Source: Marthasterias glacialis
Lineage: Eukaryota > Echinodermata > Asteroidea > Forcipulatida > Asteriidae
NCBI GenBank assembly: GCA_911728455.2
Contig: OU452226.1
Location: 11,197,498 to 11,261,497, forward strand
Length of the DNA stretch: 64,000 nucleotides
Reading direction: 5' to 3'
Shown piece by piece: positions 35,652 through 46,894 of the stretch. The position numbers and the translations under genes are program-made. How positions within the stretch are numbered: position 1 is the first letter of the stretch; each line of letters starts with the position of its first letter. A model generated the notes under the pieces. The model did no database searches. It was not told where the DNA came from and saw only the letters and a list, made by a program, of their open reading frames with translations.

Positions 35652-35893
35652 CTCTCTTAATGTAAAAGAGTCAAAAACCACTCTTTTTGTCCACCATACC
35701 ACTCTTTCAAAGAGCCATATGGCGGACAACTCTTTTTAGAGTGAAAAACATGTATTTTCACTAGATTTGGAGTGAAATTCACTTCTCTTTCACTCAAAAA
35801 AGAGGGGTGAAGAGTGAGTTTCTCTCTCAAAGAAGCCAAACTGACACCACTCTGGCAAGCAAGTGAAATTTTCACTCTTTTAAATTTAGAGAG
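35652..35893. mobile_element. TA-flanked MITE, unit 4
   Basis: TA at 35650 and 35894; near-identical to the unit 3 copy. Confidence 0.8.
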
Positions 35894-36650
35894 TAATATC
35901 ACTTGTTTAAGAGAGGTTTTGTATGTTGACAAACTTATCCATCTACTTGTTAATCATTTCATGTGTGGCTTTATTGTGACTAGATTGTCATGGTGAGTCA
36001 CTGGGTTAACAGTTTGCTGCTTTCAACGTGGACCATGAGGACTGCTATGGAGGTGTGTCAAGGAGTGAGAACTCTACTCATCCACAGTTTAAAGAATGGA
36101 ATTCAAAGGTAACTTCTTTTATGACATAGAACATGTTTACTAAAGTTTGTATGACAGTTTTAATGCCTGTGAATTCAGTTCATTCCTGAACAAATCAAGA
36201 AATTGCTGATGTTCCATTGTTGTAATACATTGTCTACCTCAACACTGATGATGTTATCATTAGGGGATGTTGGCATTTTTAAGATGTTTTTTGTAGACAG
36301 AAAAAGACTTCATTTACTAAATTTGCAGATTTGTTATTTTCACCAAATTGTTTGTCCATTGACTTGACTTGATTATTTCCGAATTGTCAATACAGATTTC
36401 TCTGATCCTTCTTCATCAATATGGACCATGAAGACATCATTGGAGGTTATATTCACTTCTATTATACCATTGCAGGTGTTGCATAGTGAAAAGAAAATGA
36501 CATCTAAGTATTCAATATCAAGTTGAAGTGTGGATTTTCAAGGTAAGATTTTCTGAGCTCAAATTAATAGTTACACAGTTTTAGAAGTATATTTTGGTGT
36601 AGAACCCTTAACAGCAAAAGATAGGAATGCAAAATACTGTACCTACTTAA

Positions 36651-37288
36651 CCAGTTGCCGGCGAGATTCTTTGGGTTTTTTTATGTGCCGTCCCCCTGGT
36701 GGGATTCTGTTGGTGGAACTGCCGGAATATGTTTTTTCTTTGAGGGTATCTCTGGCACAAAGAAACCCTAACTTGACAATGCCAATAGAAGAAGTTCTCT
36801 TTGTTGGATTGTTCATTTTTTTTTGCTCAACCGAGAAAATGTCAAATTCACGCAGGGTGAATTGCAAAACATCGGCCGTTACCTTTCGGCATAGGAGTGG
36901 CACTAAACACAGAACTATGGCTTGATTGCCGGCTCACTCTGACTTACCTCCATTCAGCTGAAATACTATGAATGAACAATGGTGGAAGCCTCTCGATGCC
37001 TCTTGATCCCCTTCTTGGAACAAAAGGATAAAGGTCTAAAATTGGGGATTACACAAAAGCCCACTCTCAATGACCAAAATATAATAGTTAACGCTCTACC
37101 TTTTTTTGTTCTTGTGTGAGTGAATCGAAGCGTTGCATGGCGTGTGCGTGATCTTTGCAGGCTCTGCAGTTGAATGACCAGGCGACCTTTGCTCTGGCAG
37201 TCTGAAATTACCAAACGGCGTTGCAAAACGACCTCTGTTTCCAGGCAAGGGAAACATTTGCGTATTGACATCATCTGGTTCCAAATGG
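36651..37288. mobile_element. TTAA-flanked element in unit 4
   Basis: TTAA at 36647 and 37289; full-length form. Confidence 0.6.
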
Positions 37289-38552
37289 TTAAAGACCCTG
37301 ACACACTTTTTTGATCTTCCTTTTGTTGTGTGATGACATTTTCAAAGATCCTGAAACTCTTTTTGGGTGAACAAGAGAAAACCCTCTTGATAAAACTTAC
37401 AACATCACAGATCAGTATAATATCTAATGTTTAAAGATTGTTCATACTGTTCTTGATTGTTTTATGTTCAGGTTGTGAAATGTTCTGATGCTGATTACTC
37501 TTGTTGACATGGACCATGAAGACATTGGTGGAAAAGTAGTAATGTATTTCCAGTATGACATTCAGGCACTTAGGCCTGTATCCATTCATCTCCAAGTTAC
37601 AAACTGGACATTTATAAAAAGATTAAAGTCTTAAAGTCAATTGAACACTTGTGCAGTTTCAGAATTAGGACAAGATGGCTTTTTCACACATCGTGTCAAA
37701 ATTCCTCAATATAGGTTCTTGATTGCATCTAGGTTAGAAATTTTAATAAGTTTTCCTCAAAGTTTAAACTTCAATAAGTGAAACCATTCACATTCCTACA
37801 GTTTTAACATTTCAACTGGAAAACTTTCTGATCAGTATAAATCATCAATTATATAAGTATTTATATCAAAGCAGGCACTTGTTACACCATCGGCTCTTTT
37901 TAGAGTCTTCACAACTCTTTATGAGGTCTTGACAAGGTGCTACCACAAATGTTACATTCATTTTCAACTCTTGGTTTGCATGTGGTTTGTGTTTGTGTTT
38001 GTTTTGTTTTTTATTATTATTACAGTGACATTTGCTGAGACATCTACCTGTGTGGCAAGGGCCAAGATGTCATAAGAGTCAAGAATGTTTTCAAATCAGA
38101 TGATGAAGGTACATTTGTTCATGTTGATTTTGTCATAAAGTTTACATCTTTTAATAATCTGCAGTGCCACTTGTCCAACTACATAAACTGAATTATTCAA
38201 ACATTGTGTAACATATTAGAATGACTTGTAGCTCTTTTTAAACTATTGATTTTAATGTTTAAAGATGTTCTGATATTCCTTGAAATAAGGTGATTACTGT
38301 TTGTAGCCTTTGAAAAAGACTCTGCTAGGGTCGAAACGTCAGCCTATTAAATATTTTTTTGTACTGATAATATATATGATTCACTTCTCAATTTTATAGC
38401 ACATGAGGATGTCATGAGGAATAGCTTTATAGCTCTGAATGTCAACATGACAATATTAAGGGAGTTATGGCCGAGGGTAAGTAGAGTGAACTCTTTATAC
38501 TTGTATAAAATCATTGCAAAATTTATGATGTAAATGGAATTAAATGGTTGTA

Positions 38553-38784
38553 CTCTCTTAATGTAAAAGAGTCAAAAACCACTCTTTTTGTCCGCCATAC
38601 CACTCTTGCAAAGAGCCATATGGCGGACAACTCTTTTTAGAGTGAAAAACATGTATTTTCACTAGATTTGGAGTGAAATTCACTCCACTTTCACTCAAAA
38701 AAGAGTGAGTTTCACTCTCAAAAGAGCCAAACTGACACCACTCTGGCAAGCAAGTGAAATTTTCACTCTTTTAAATTTAGAGAG
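38553..38784. mobile_element. TA-flanked MITE, unit 5
   Basis: TA at 38551 and 38785; about 10 bp shorter than the other copies. Confidence 0.8.
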
Positions 38785-39516
38785 TAATATCACTTGTTTA
38801 AGAGAGGTTTTGTGTGTTGACAAACTTATCCATCTACTTGTTAATCATTTCATGTGTGGCTTTATTGTGACTAGATTGTCATGGTGAGTCACTGGGTTAA
38901 CAGTTTGCTGCTTTCAACGTGGACCATGAGGACTGCTATGGAGGTGTGTCAAGGAGTGAGAACTCTACTCATCCACAGTTTAAAGAATGGAATTCAAAGG
39001 TAACTTCTTTTATGACATAGAACATGTTTAGTAAAGTTTTTATGACAGTTTTGATGCCTGACAATTTAGTTCATTCCTGAACATAAAGAAATTGCTGATG
39101 TTCCATTGTTGTAATACATTGTCTACCTTGACACTGATGGTGTTATCATCAGTGGATGTTGGCGTTTTTAAGATGTTTTTTGTAGACAGAAAAAGACTTC
39201 ATCAACTAACTTTGGTGATTTGTTATTTTTAGCGAATTGTTTGTCCATTGCCTTGACTTGATTATTTCCGAATTGTCAGTACAGATTTCTCTGATCCATC
39301 CCTTCTCCATATCAATATGGACCATGAAGACGTCATTGGAGGTGTTGCATATTGAAAGGAAAATTACATCTAAGTATTCAATATCAAGTTGAAGTGTGGA
39401 TTTTCAAGGTAAGATTTTCTGAGCTCAAGTTAATACTTACACAGTTTCAGAAGTATATTTTTGTGTAGAACCCTTAACAGCAAAAGACAGTAAAGCAAAA
39501 TACTGTACCTACTTAA

Positions 39517-40065
39517 CCAGTTGCCGCCCAGATTCTTTGTTTATTTATGTCCTGTCCCCCTTGTGGGATTCTGTTGGTGGAACTGCCGGAATATTTTTTT
39601 CTTTGTTGGATTGTCCATTTTTAGTTGCTCATGCAGCGTGAATTGCAAAACATCGGCCGTTACCTTTCGGCATAGGAGTGGCACTAAACACGGAACTGTG
39701 GCTTGATTGCCGGCTCACTCTGGCTTACCTCCATTCAGCTAAAATACTATGAATGAACAATAATGGAATCCTCTCGATGCCTCTTGATCCCCTTCTTGGA
39801 ACAAAAGGATAAAGATCGAAAATCGGGGATTACACAAAAACCCACTCTCAATGGCCAAAAAAATATAAGTTAACGCTTTACCTTTTTTTGTTCTTGTGTG
39901 AGTGAATCGAAGCGTTGCGTGTGCGTGGTCTTTGCAGGCTCTGCAGTTGAATGACCAGGCGACCTTTGCTCTGGCAGTCTGAAATTACCAAACGGCGTTG
40001 CAAAACGACATCTGTTTCCAGGCAAGGGAAACATTTGCATATTGACATCATCTGGTTCCAAATGG
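39517..40065. mobile_element. TTAA-flanked element in unit 5 (deleted form)
   Basis: TTAA at 39513 and 40066; shares its internal deletion with unit 2. Confidence 0.6.
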
Positions 40066-40089
40066 TTAAAGACCCTGACACACTTTTTT

Positions 40090-42310
40090 GATCTTCCTTT
40101 TGTTGTGTGATGACATTTTCAAAGATCCTGAAACACTTTTTTGGTGAACAAGAGAAAACCCTCGTGATAAAACTTACAATATCACAGACCAGTATAATAT
40201 CTAATGTTTAAAAATTGTTCATACTGTTCTTGATTGTTTTATGTTCAGGTTGCTGGCAGTTGTGAAATGTTCTGATGCTGTGTTCCTCTTGTTTACATGG
40301 ACCATGAAGACATTGGTGGAAAAGTAGTAATGTATTTTCAGTATGACATTCAGGCACTTAGGCCTGTATCCATTCATCTCCAAGTTACAAACTGGACATT
40401 TATAAAAAGATTATAGTCTTAAAGTCAATTGAAAATTTGTGCAGTTTCAGAATTAGGACATGTTAGGTTTTTTCATACATCGCGTCAAAATTCCTCAATA
40501 TAGGTTCTTGTTTGCATCTCTGTTAGGAATTTTATTAAGTTTTCCTCAAAGTTTAAACTTCAATAAGTGAAACCAATCACATTCCTACAGTTTTAACATT
40601 TCAACTGGAAAACTTTCTGATCAGTATAAATCATCAATTATATAAGTATTTATATCAAAGCAGGCACTTGTTACACCATCGGCTCTTTTTAGAGTCTTCG
40701 CAACTCTTCATGAGGCATTGACAAGGTGCTACCACAAATGTTACATTCATTTTCAACTCTTGGTTTGCATGTGGTTTGTGTTTGTGCTTGTTTTGTTTTT
40801 CATTATTATTATGACAGTGACATTTGCTGAGACATCTACCTGTGCAGCAAGGGCCAAGATGTCACAAGAGTCAAGAATGTTTTCAAATCAGATGATGAAG
40901 GTACATTTGTTCATGTTGATTTTGTCACAAAGTTTATATCTTTAAATAATCTGCAGTGCCACTCGTCTAACTACATAAACTGATTTATTCAAACATTGTG
41001 TAACGTATTAGAATGACTTGTAGCTCTTTTTAAACCATTGATTTTTGTTGTTTAAAGATGTCCTGATATTCCTTGAAATAAGGTGATTATTGTTTGTAGC
41101 CTTTGAGAAAGACTCTGCTAGGGTCGAAACGTCAGCCCATTAAATATTTTTTGTACTGATAAAATATGATTCACTTCTCAATTTTATAGCACAGGATGTC
41201 ATGAGGAATAGCTTTAAAGCTCTGCTGTCAACATGACAATATTAAGGGAGTTATGGCCGAGGGTAAGTAGAGTGAATTCTTTATACTTGTATGAACTTAT
41301 TGCAAAATTTATGATGTAAATGGAATTAAATGGTTGTACTCTCCTAATGTAAAAGAGTCAAAAACCACTCTTTTTGTCCGCCATACCACTCTTGCAAAGA
41401 GCCATATGGCGGACAACTCTTTTTAGAGTGAAAAACATATATTTTCACTAGATTTGGAGTGAAATTTATTCCACTTTCACTCAAAAAAGAGGGGTGAAGA
41501 GTGAGTTTCACTCTCAAAAGAGCCAAACTGACACCACTCTGGCAAGCAAGTGAAATTTTCACTCTTTTAAATTTAGAGAGTAATATCACTTGTTTAAGAG
41601 AGGTTTTGTGTGTTGACAAACTTATCCATCTACTTGTTAATCATTTCATGTGTGGCTTTACTGTGACTAGATTGTCACGATGAGTCGCTGGGTTAACAGT
41701 TTGCTGCTTTCAACGTGGACCATGAGGACTGCTATGGAGGTGTGTCAAGGAGTGAGAACTCTACTCATCCACAGTTTACAGAATGGAATTGAAAGGTAAC
41801 TTCTTTTATGACGTAAAACATCTAAAATTTACTAAAGTTTGTATGACAGTTTTAATGCCTGTTAATTCAGTTCATTCCTGAACAAATCAAGAAATTGCTG
41901 ATGTTCCATTGTTACAATACATTGTCTACCTCCACACTGATGATGTTATCATTAGTGGATGTTGGCATTTTTAAGATGTTTTTTGTAGACAGAAAAAGAC
42001 TTCATGAACTAACTTTGGTGACTTGTTATTTTCAGCGAATTGTTTGTCCATTGCCTTGACTTGATTATTTCCAAATTGTCAATACAGATTTCTCTGATCC
42101 ATCCTTTCTCCATATCAATATGGACCATGAAGACGTCATTGGAGGTGTTGCATATTGAAAGGAAAATTACATCTAAGTATTCAACATCAAGTTGAAGTGT
42201 GGATTTTTAAGGTAAGATTTTCTGAGCTCAAGTTAATACTTATACAGTTTCAGAAGTACATTTTGGTGTAGAACCCTTAACAGCAAAAGACAGGAATGTA
42301 CAATATACTG
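40090..42310 (+). repeat. Tandem unit 6 of the ncRNA array (partial)
   Basis: Module A from 40249; stem-loop 40681-40696; exon B 40818-40900; exon C 41190-41262; MITE 41339-41580; exon D 41671-41795; exon E 42088-42211. Homology to the units stops at GTACCAAAGAATAAA near 42313, without the TTAA element. Confidence 0.9.
41339..41580. mobile_element. TA-flanked MITE, unit 6
   Basis: TA at 41337 and 41581; left terminus CTCTCCTAATGTAAAAGAG. Confidence 0.8.
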
Positions 42311-42545
42311 TACCAAAGAATAAAAAATTTGCTGATTTTCCAATGTGAGAATTCTTTGCCTAAAAGGAATGATGATGATATTATTGGTTATTGTCATTTT
42401 GAAGATCTGTGATTTTGTTTTGTTCTTGTATATATAAGAAAAAATAAGATTGACTAAATTGAAACTTTGGAGACTTGTTTATAGTTTTCACCAAGTAGTT
42501 CAGCCAAAGTTGACTTTTATGTTTATGAATCTTGATTACGTCCAG

Positions 42546-42651
42546 ATTTGTCAAGATGAATCCCTCTGATGCAGCACTCCTTCATCAACATAGGTAGAGG
42601 TGTGGCTTGGTAAGAGGAAACGACAAATATCTAGTTGAAGTATGGACTTTC
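42546..42651 (+). ncRNA. Exon-like module E (diverged)
   Basis: Acceptor TTACGTCCAG, start ATTTGTCAAGATGAATCCCT, then CTTCATCAACATAGG and GTTGAAGTATGGACTTTCAAA with a weak donor (GTAACT). It is a diverged version of exon E outside the tandem array, with homologous intron around it. Confidence 0.45.
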
Positions 42652-42999
42652 AAAGTAACTTTTTGTTTAGCTGAGCTCAGTCGTCTTCTGGTAGAACCCA
42701 ACAATGTGAAATTCTGCATCTTTTCAATAATTTTCGTAGAAGAATTCATCATGTGAGGAAAGCAAAATTCCATGTTTCAAATCTTAGCAGTACAATTCTT
42801 GTATGTAAAAAAGAGTTTCTCTGTACTGCCAATTTGTTTCACAAGTTCTCCCGAGGAAGTAAAGAGATAAAATGAAGTTAATTTGAATAAGAACAAACGG
42901 CAATACTAAATTATCTTTCTAGTCAGTGAGGACAATCTTTAACTTTTGAAGGATAGAAGTACATGTGTACATATTATAACAAGGAGTTGTTACACCAGT

Positions 43000-43015
43000 G
43001 GCTCTTTTCAGAGCC
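43000..43015 (+). promoter_or_regulatory. Histone-type 3' stem-loop motif
   Basis: GGCTCTTTTCAGAGCC, a perfect 6-bp stem with loop TTTC, identical to the core common in sea urchin and vertebrate histone mRNAs. It is preceded by TTACACCAGT. The 3' flank is TCAGG rather than ACCA. It is not next to a histone gene and is positioned as in the tandem units, upstream of a B-type module ending at 43204. Confidence 0.6.
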
Positions 43016-43444
43016 TCAGGCGGAAACTTTGTGAGATATTGATAACGTGCTTTCATAAACTTGCCGTTAATCGTCAGTTCATGATGTTTTTCTGTTTAGA
43101 TTTTTCTTCTGGTATTTGATTGTGACGATTGCTGAGCAAACTACCTGTGAGTGAGGTCCAGAATTGCAAGTCATCTGTGGCTGTTTTGCAGTCAGTTACT
43201 ACAGGTATATTACGCTTACGTAATCTTCCTCACTAATTTTGTGCAATTGTTTTATAAATGTTTTGCAACTTGTAAAACAGCCAACTATAATTTTACAGAT
43301 ACCATTCAATCTTAATATTTTAAAGATTCAGGAAGCTTCAATAAGTTCTTGAGAGCATTTTTCTTTGTGGGGGGGTTCAGAGAGTTTTTAAGTAAGCCTT
43401 CAGCAAGCTTTTAACCACGTGTTTTCATTTTCGTTGTATCAAAG

Positions 43445-43553
43445 GTTGTCATCTGTGACTTGCTGTGATGTAAAGCTCCGCTGTTAGCTGGACCAGTGAA
43501 GTTGCTGATGGAGTCTTGTCAGAGGGTCAGGAGAAGAAGAGTGGAAGTTGTAG
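43445..43553 (+). ncRNA. Exon-like module C/D (diverged)
   Basis: Between GTATCAAAG and TTGTAG|GTATGATT. Contains GTTGTCATCTGTGACTTGCT and GCTGTTAGCTGGACCAGTGA, the diverged core. A closely related module is at 46552-46693. A B-like module with donor ACAG|GTATAT ends at 43204. Confidence 0.5.
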
Positions 43554-44151
43554 GTATGATTGCTTTCAAATTTCAAGAATTTTTAAGAGGTTTTAGTTTG
43601 AATTTGAAAGCATTTATTCATTGTTAAAATGTCCTCATAATGGGAGAATTTTGAGACACTTGCGGCAGCAGACACATCGGGCCTTTTTGATAGTTCTGAG
43701 CATGCGCACATATGCTCAGTATTGCACGTGTAGTTCTGAGCATGCGTACTGTTGGTGAGAGCTGTGATAAAGGACCATCCAAAAGTCGCCCATTGACAGT
43801 AGTTAATGGTAGTGTTAACTTTAGCAGAAAATGGTGTTGGTTTATGCTACCAATTGATTGTTAATTTTGTCAGTGAGACGTGCATGGTTACCAATGGCTC
43901 AATGTTGAATAAATAGCCTGGAAGACTTTGATGTAGCTTATAATGTGAAAATCAAGATGCATTGAGTAAACTTCCTTTATAATTATCAATCCACAAATAT
44001 CTGAAGTTGGTATCATGATTTCCCTCTGTTCTTGCAGTTATTTCTAATTTACAGGTTTATAATGAATCCCTTGGATGTATTTTACTGTTATCAGTCAACA
44101 TGGACTGTTAGATGATGGCACTGATCTACCTTTGTTACTTTAATTGTGTAG

Positions 44152-44294
44152 ATTGTCACGATGAATCACTGAGATACAGTTTGCTGTTTTCAACATGGAC
44201 CAAGAGGACGTCTGTGGGGGTGTGTCAAGGAGTGAGGAGAATGGCAGAATCAGTTCTGTCTACTCATCAACACTTTGAAGAATGGAATTTCAAG
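44152..44294 (+). ncRNA. Exon-like module D (diverged)
   Basis: Acceptor ATTGTGTAG, start ATTGTCACGATGAATCACTG, core TTCAACATGGACCAAGAGGA, then GGTGTGTCAAGGAGTGAGGA, end AATTTCAAG|GTACCTTC. It aligns over its whole length with exon D of the array, plus an 18-bp insertion. Confidence 0.65.
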
Positions 44295-44769
44295 GTACCT
44301 TCTTTTGTAAAGTTGTAGGCGTTCACATTTTTACCCTTAGTTTTGTTGCTGTGTTGAAGTTTGAATGTCTGAAAATCCAGACCAGTCTTATTTGATAAAA
44401 AATTGGCTGACGTTCAAACATGTTAGAATACGTTGCCTGGCTTAAAGACTGATGATGGTACCATTATTGGATACCATCGTTTTGAAGATCAGTGAAATAT
44501 TTTTCTTTGTACAAAGTTTAACTTTAGAGACTCGCTGGTTATTTTCACCAATGTTTTCGTCCAGATTGTGCAGACAAATCACTGTGATGCAGAAGATGGA
44601 TAGCTTCTTTATATTCCTTAAAATACAGTGATTTCCCGAAAATGTATTTCTTGAACATTATTATCAACAGCGAGGTGTTTCACCATGGGCTATTTTCTGA
44701 GCCTCCATAACTCTTGTTGAGGTATTGACGTGTACTTTTTATGTGGTCTTTGTTTTATTATCATGACAG

Positions 44770-44851
44770 AAATACTTGCTGAACCGTCTTCACGCGAGCA
44801 AGGGCTAAGATGTTCTCAGATTCAGAGATGTCTTGGAATGGGATGATGCAG
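44770..44851 (+). ncRNA. Exon-like module B (diverged)
   Basis: Acceptor TTATCATGACAG, contents ACTTGCTGAACCGTCTTCAC and GCAAGGGCTAAGATG, end GATGATGCAG|GTAGATC. It has the same length and boundaries as exon B. A degenerate stem-loop (GGCTATTTTCTGAGCC, 44688-44703) lies upstream in the same relative place. Confidence 0.6.
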
Positions 44852-45041
44852 GTAGATCTAGTTTATAGTGTAATCTTTATCAGGAGGTCTATGGCTTTAC
44901 AATGTCTTGTCTCACTTCATAAATTGTGTGACTCAAACATTTTGATACTTGTAAAAAGGAATTTGTGGGATTTTTAAAGAGAAGATATCCTCGAATTACA
45001 GTCATTTCTGAAACTGAATTTACATCTCTATTATTTTACAG

Positions 45042-45117
45042 ATTGTCATGAGGAATGGTTACAACAACGTAAAGCTCTGCTATCAACTATGAAATGCTGA
45101 TGGAGTTGTATTAAAGG
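45042..45117 (+). ncRNA. Exon-like module C (diverged)
   Basis: Acceptor TTATTTTACAG, start ATTGTCATGAGGAATGG, then AAAGCTCTGCTATCAAC and GGAGTTGTATTAAAGG|GTAAGG. It aligns with exon C of the array and keeps both splice sites. Confidence 0.6.
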
Positions 45118-45493
45118 GTAAGGGGAGAAATTCTTGATACTTACGTGTACGTCTACTCATCATTATTTAATGGTTCTAATATAAATTCTCAAAAGATAGG
45201 TTTTGCATACGTTAAAAAATCCAAACCATTCTTGCGAATTTAACAAACAAAATGTGATGTACATTACTTCATGTAAGAGTAATGCATTGATCCTACCTTT
45301 GTACTTTGTTATTTTCATTGTGTAGATTGTCATAATAAATCACTGGGATACAGTTTACTGCTTTCAACATGGACCATGGACCATGGAATTTTTCTTCAAA
45401 ATAAGAAATTATCACATTGACTAAATTTAAACTTCGGAGACTTGTTCATTTTTATCCAATGTTGACTTGTATGTATACCTTGATTGTGTCCAG

Positions 45494-45603
45494 ATTGTCG
45501 AGATGAATTGCTCTGACGCTCCTCCATCAACATGGACCATGAAGACATCAATGGAGGTGTGACTTTGTCAAGAGGAAATTACATCTAAGTGCAGAATTGA
45601 AGA
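45494..45603 (+). ncRNA. Exon-like module E (diverged)
   Basis: Acceptor GATTGTGTCCAG, start ATTGTCGAGATGAATTGC, core CAACATGGACCATGAAGACA, then TCAATGGAGGTGTGAC, end TTGAAGA|GTAAGATC. Just upstream (45326 on) is a truncated D module fused to a duplicated GGACCAT. Confidence 0.6.
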
Positions 45604-45856
45604 GTAAGATCTTTTTAGCTCAGCTCAATACTTTTATGCAGCTTCAGAAAAATCTTAAGGTGTAGAACCCGAAAATGCAAATTTCTGCATCTTTTCTATA
45701 ATCCTTGCACACAAGTATTTATTCTTTGAGGAAACCATAGTACCATAGCATGTGGATATGAAAGCTAAAATGTAGATCTTGAATGTGCATCATAGAGCAA
45801 TCCTCAAGGGTAGCGCTTATACAGCCTGCAGCATCAGAGTGATATTTTACACCACT

Positions 45857-45872
45857 GGTTCTTTTCAGAACC
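45857..45872 (+). promoter_or_regulatory. Histone-type 3' stem-loop motif with ACCAC
   Basis: GGTTCTTTTCAGAACC followed by ACCACAAC: perfect 6-bp stem, loop TTTC and the canonical ACCA flank, preceded by ACACCACT. It is the best match in the window to the complete histone mRNA 3' element. No histone gene is present. A purine-rich U7 site is not obvious downstream. Confidence 0.65.
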
Positions 45873-46551
45873 ACCACAACTCATAAAAATAGATTTTGGA
45901 TGTGTAAAGTTGTACTACAAATTAAGCCTTACTAGATTATATCTCCACCAAGTTTCAAATCCTACCAGTACAGTTCTTGTTTACCAAATATTGTTTAAAT
46001 GCTTGTATGCTGAGGAATGCTTCTAAGTTCGCAAATTTTTTTAAACGTTATACATGTAAAGGGATATAATGAAGTCGATTTGAATAAGAACACTGTAACA
46101 TTATTAGATTTATCTTTCTAGTCTCAAGTACAACATCAGACTTTCGAAAAATCACAGGACATGTATACCTCCCATAACTTCACCTTAATTGTCAGTTCTG
46201 TTTTTGTTTTCTTTCCGAAATTCAATGGTGATGATTGCTGAACAAACTACCTGTGAGTGAGGATTAGGATGGCATATCCAGGGATGTTTTGCAGTGCTGC
46301 TAGAGGTATATAAAGTTTGTGTAATCTTCCTTAACTAATTTGGTTTCATTGTTTTGGATCTTTCGAAACGACTAACTATACTTTTACAGATATCATTTAA
46401 TCTTGATATATTTAAAGATGCAAGAAATTTCAGTAAGTTCATCAAAGCATATTTTATGGGTAACAGTGAGCTGTGAATAATGTTAATGGGGGATTTTAAG
46501 TAAACACAGCAATTTTTCAACTACGTGTTTTTCATTTTCATTGTATAAAAG

Positions 46552-46693
46552 GTTATCATCTGCGACTTGCTGTGATGTAAAGTTCCGCTGTCAACATGGA
46601 CCAGGAAGACACTGATTGAAGAGGGTCAGGAGAATGACGTCTTTGTACTTGCATCTATCTAATCATCAAAAAGATGAAGAGTGGAAGTTGTAG
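46552..46693 (+). ncRNA. Exon-like module C/D (diverged)
   Basis: Between TTGTATAAAAG and GTTGTAG|GTATATC. Contains CTGTCAACATGGACCAGGAA. It is related to 43445-43553 and has about 35 extra bases. A B-like module with donor GAG|GTATAT ends at 46305. Confidence 0.5.
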
Positions 46694-46894
46694 GTATATC
46701 GCTTTCAAAGTTGAAGAATTTAAAAAGGTTTCAAATACTATTAGATTTTTACTTATTGTTAATATATTATGGTGGTGTCAAAAATAATAAGTGTCAATTG
46801 CAAAAGATTTTAGAAGAAAAGGGTGTTGGTTTATGTAACCATTTGATTGTTTATTTGTCAATAAAACCTGCATTTTTAACAATTATCATTACAG

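Larger units (their letters stand above)
34400..37312 (+). repeat. Tandem unit 4 of the ncRNA array
   Basis: Module A from 34559; stem-loop 34989-35004; exon B 35123-35205; exon C 35499-35575; MITE 35652-35893; exon D 35984-36108; exon E 36396-36542 with the extra segment shared with unit 3; TTAA element 36651-37288. Confidence 0.92.
37313..40089 (+). repeat. Tandem unit 5 of the ncRNA array
   Basis: Module A from 37472 (shortened start as in unit 3); stem-loop 37892-37907; exon B 38026-38108; exon C 38400-38476; MITE 38553-38784, with a short internal deletion; exon D 38875-38999; exon E 39285-39408; TTAA element 39517-40065 with the same internal deletion as unit 2; perfect intron hairpin at 39132-39154 as in unit 2. 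Confidence 0.92.
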
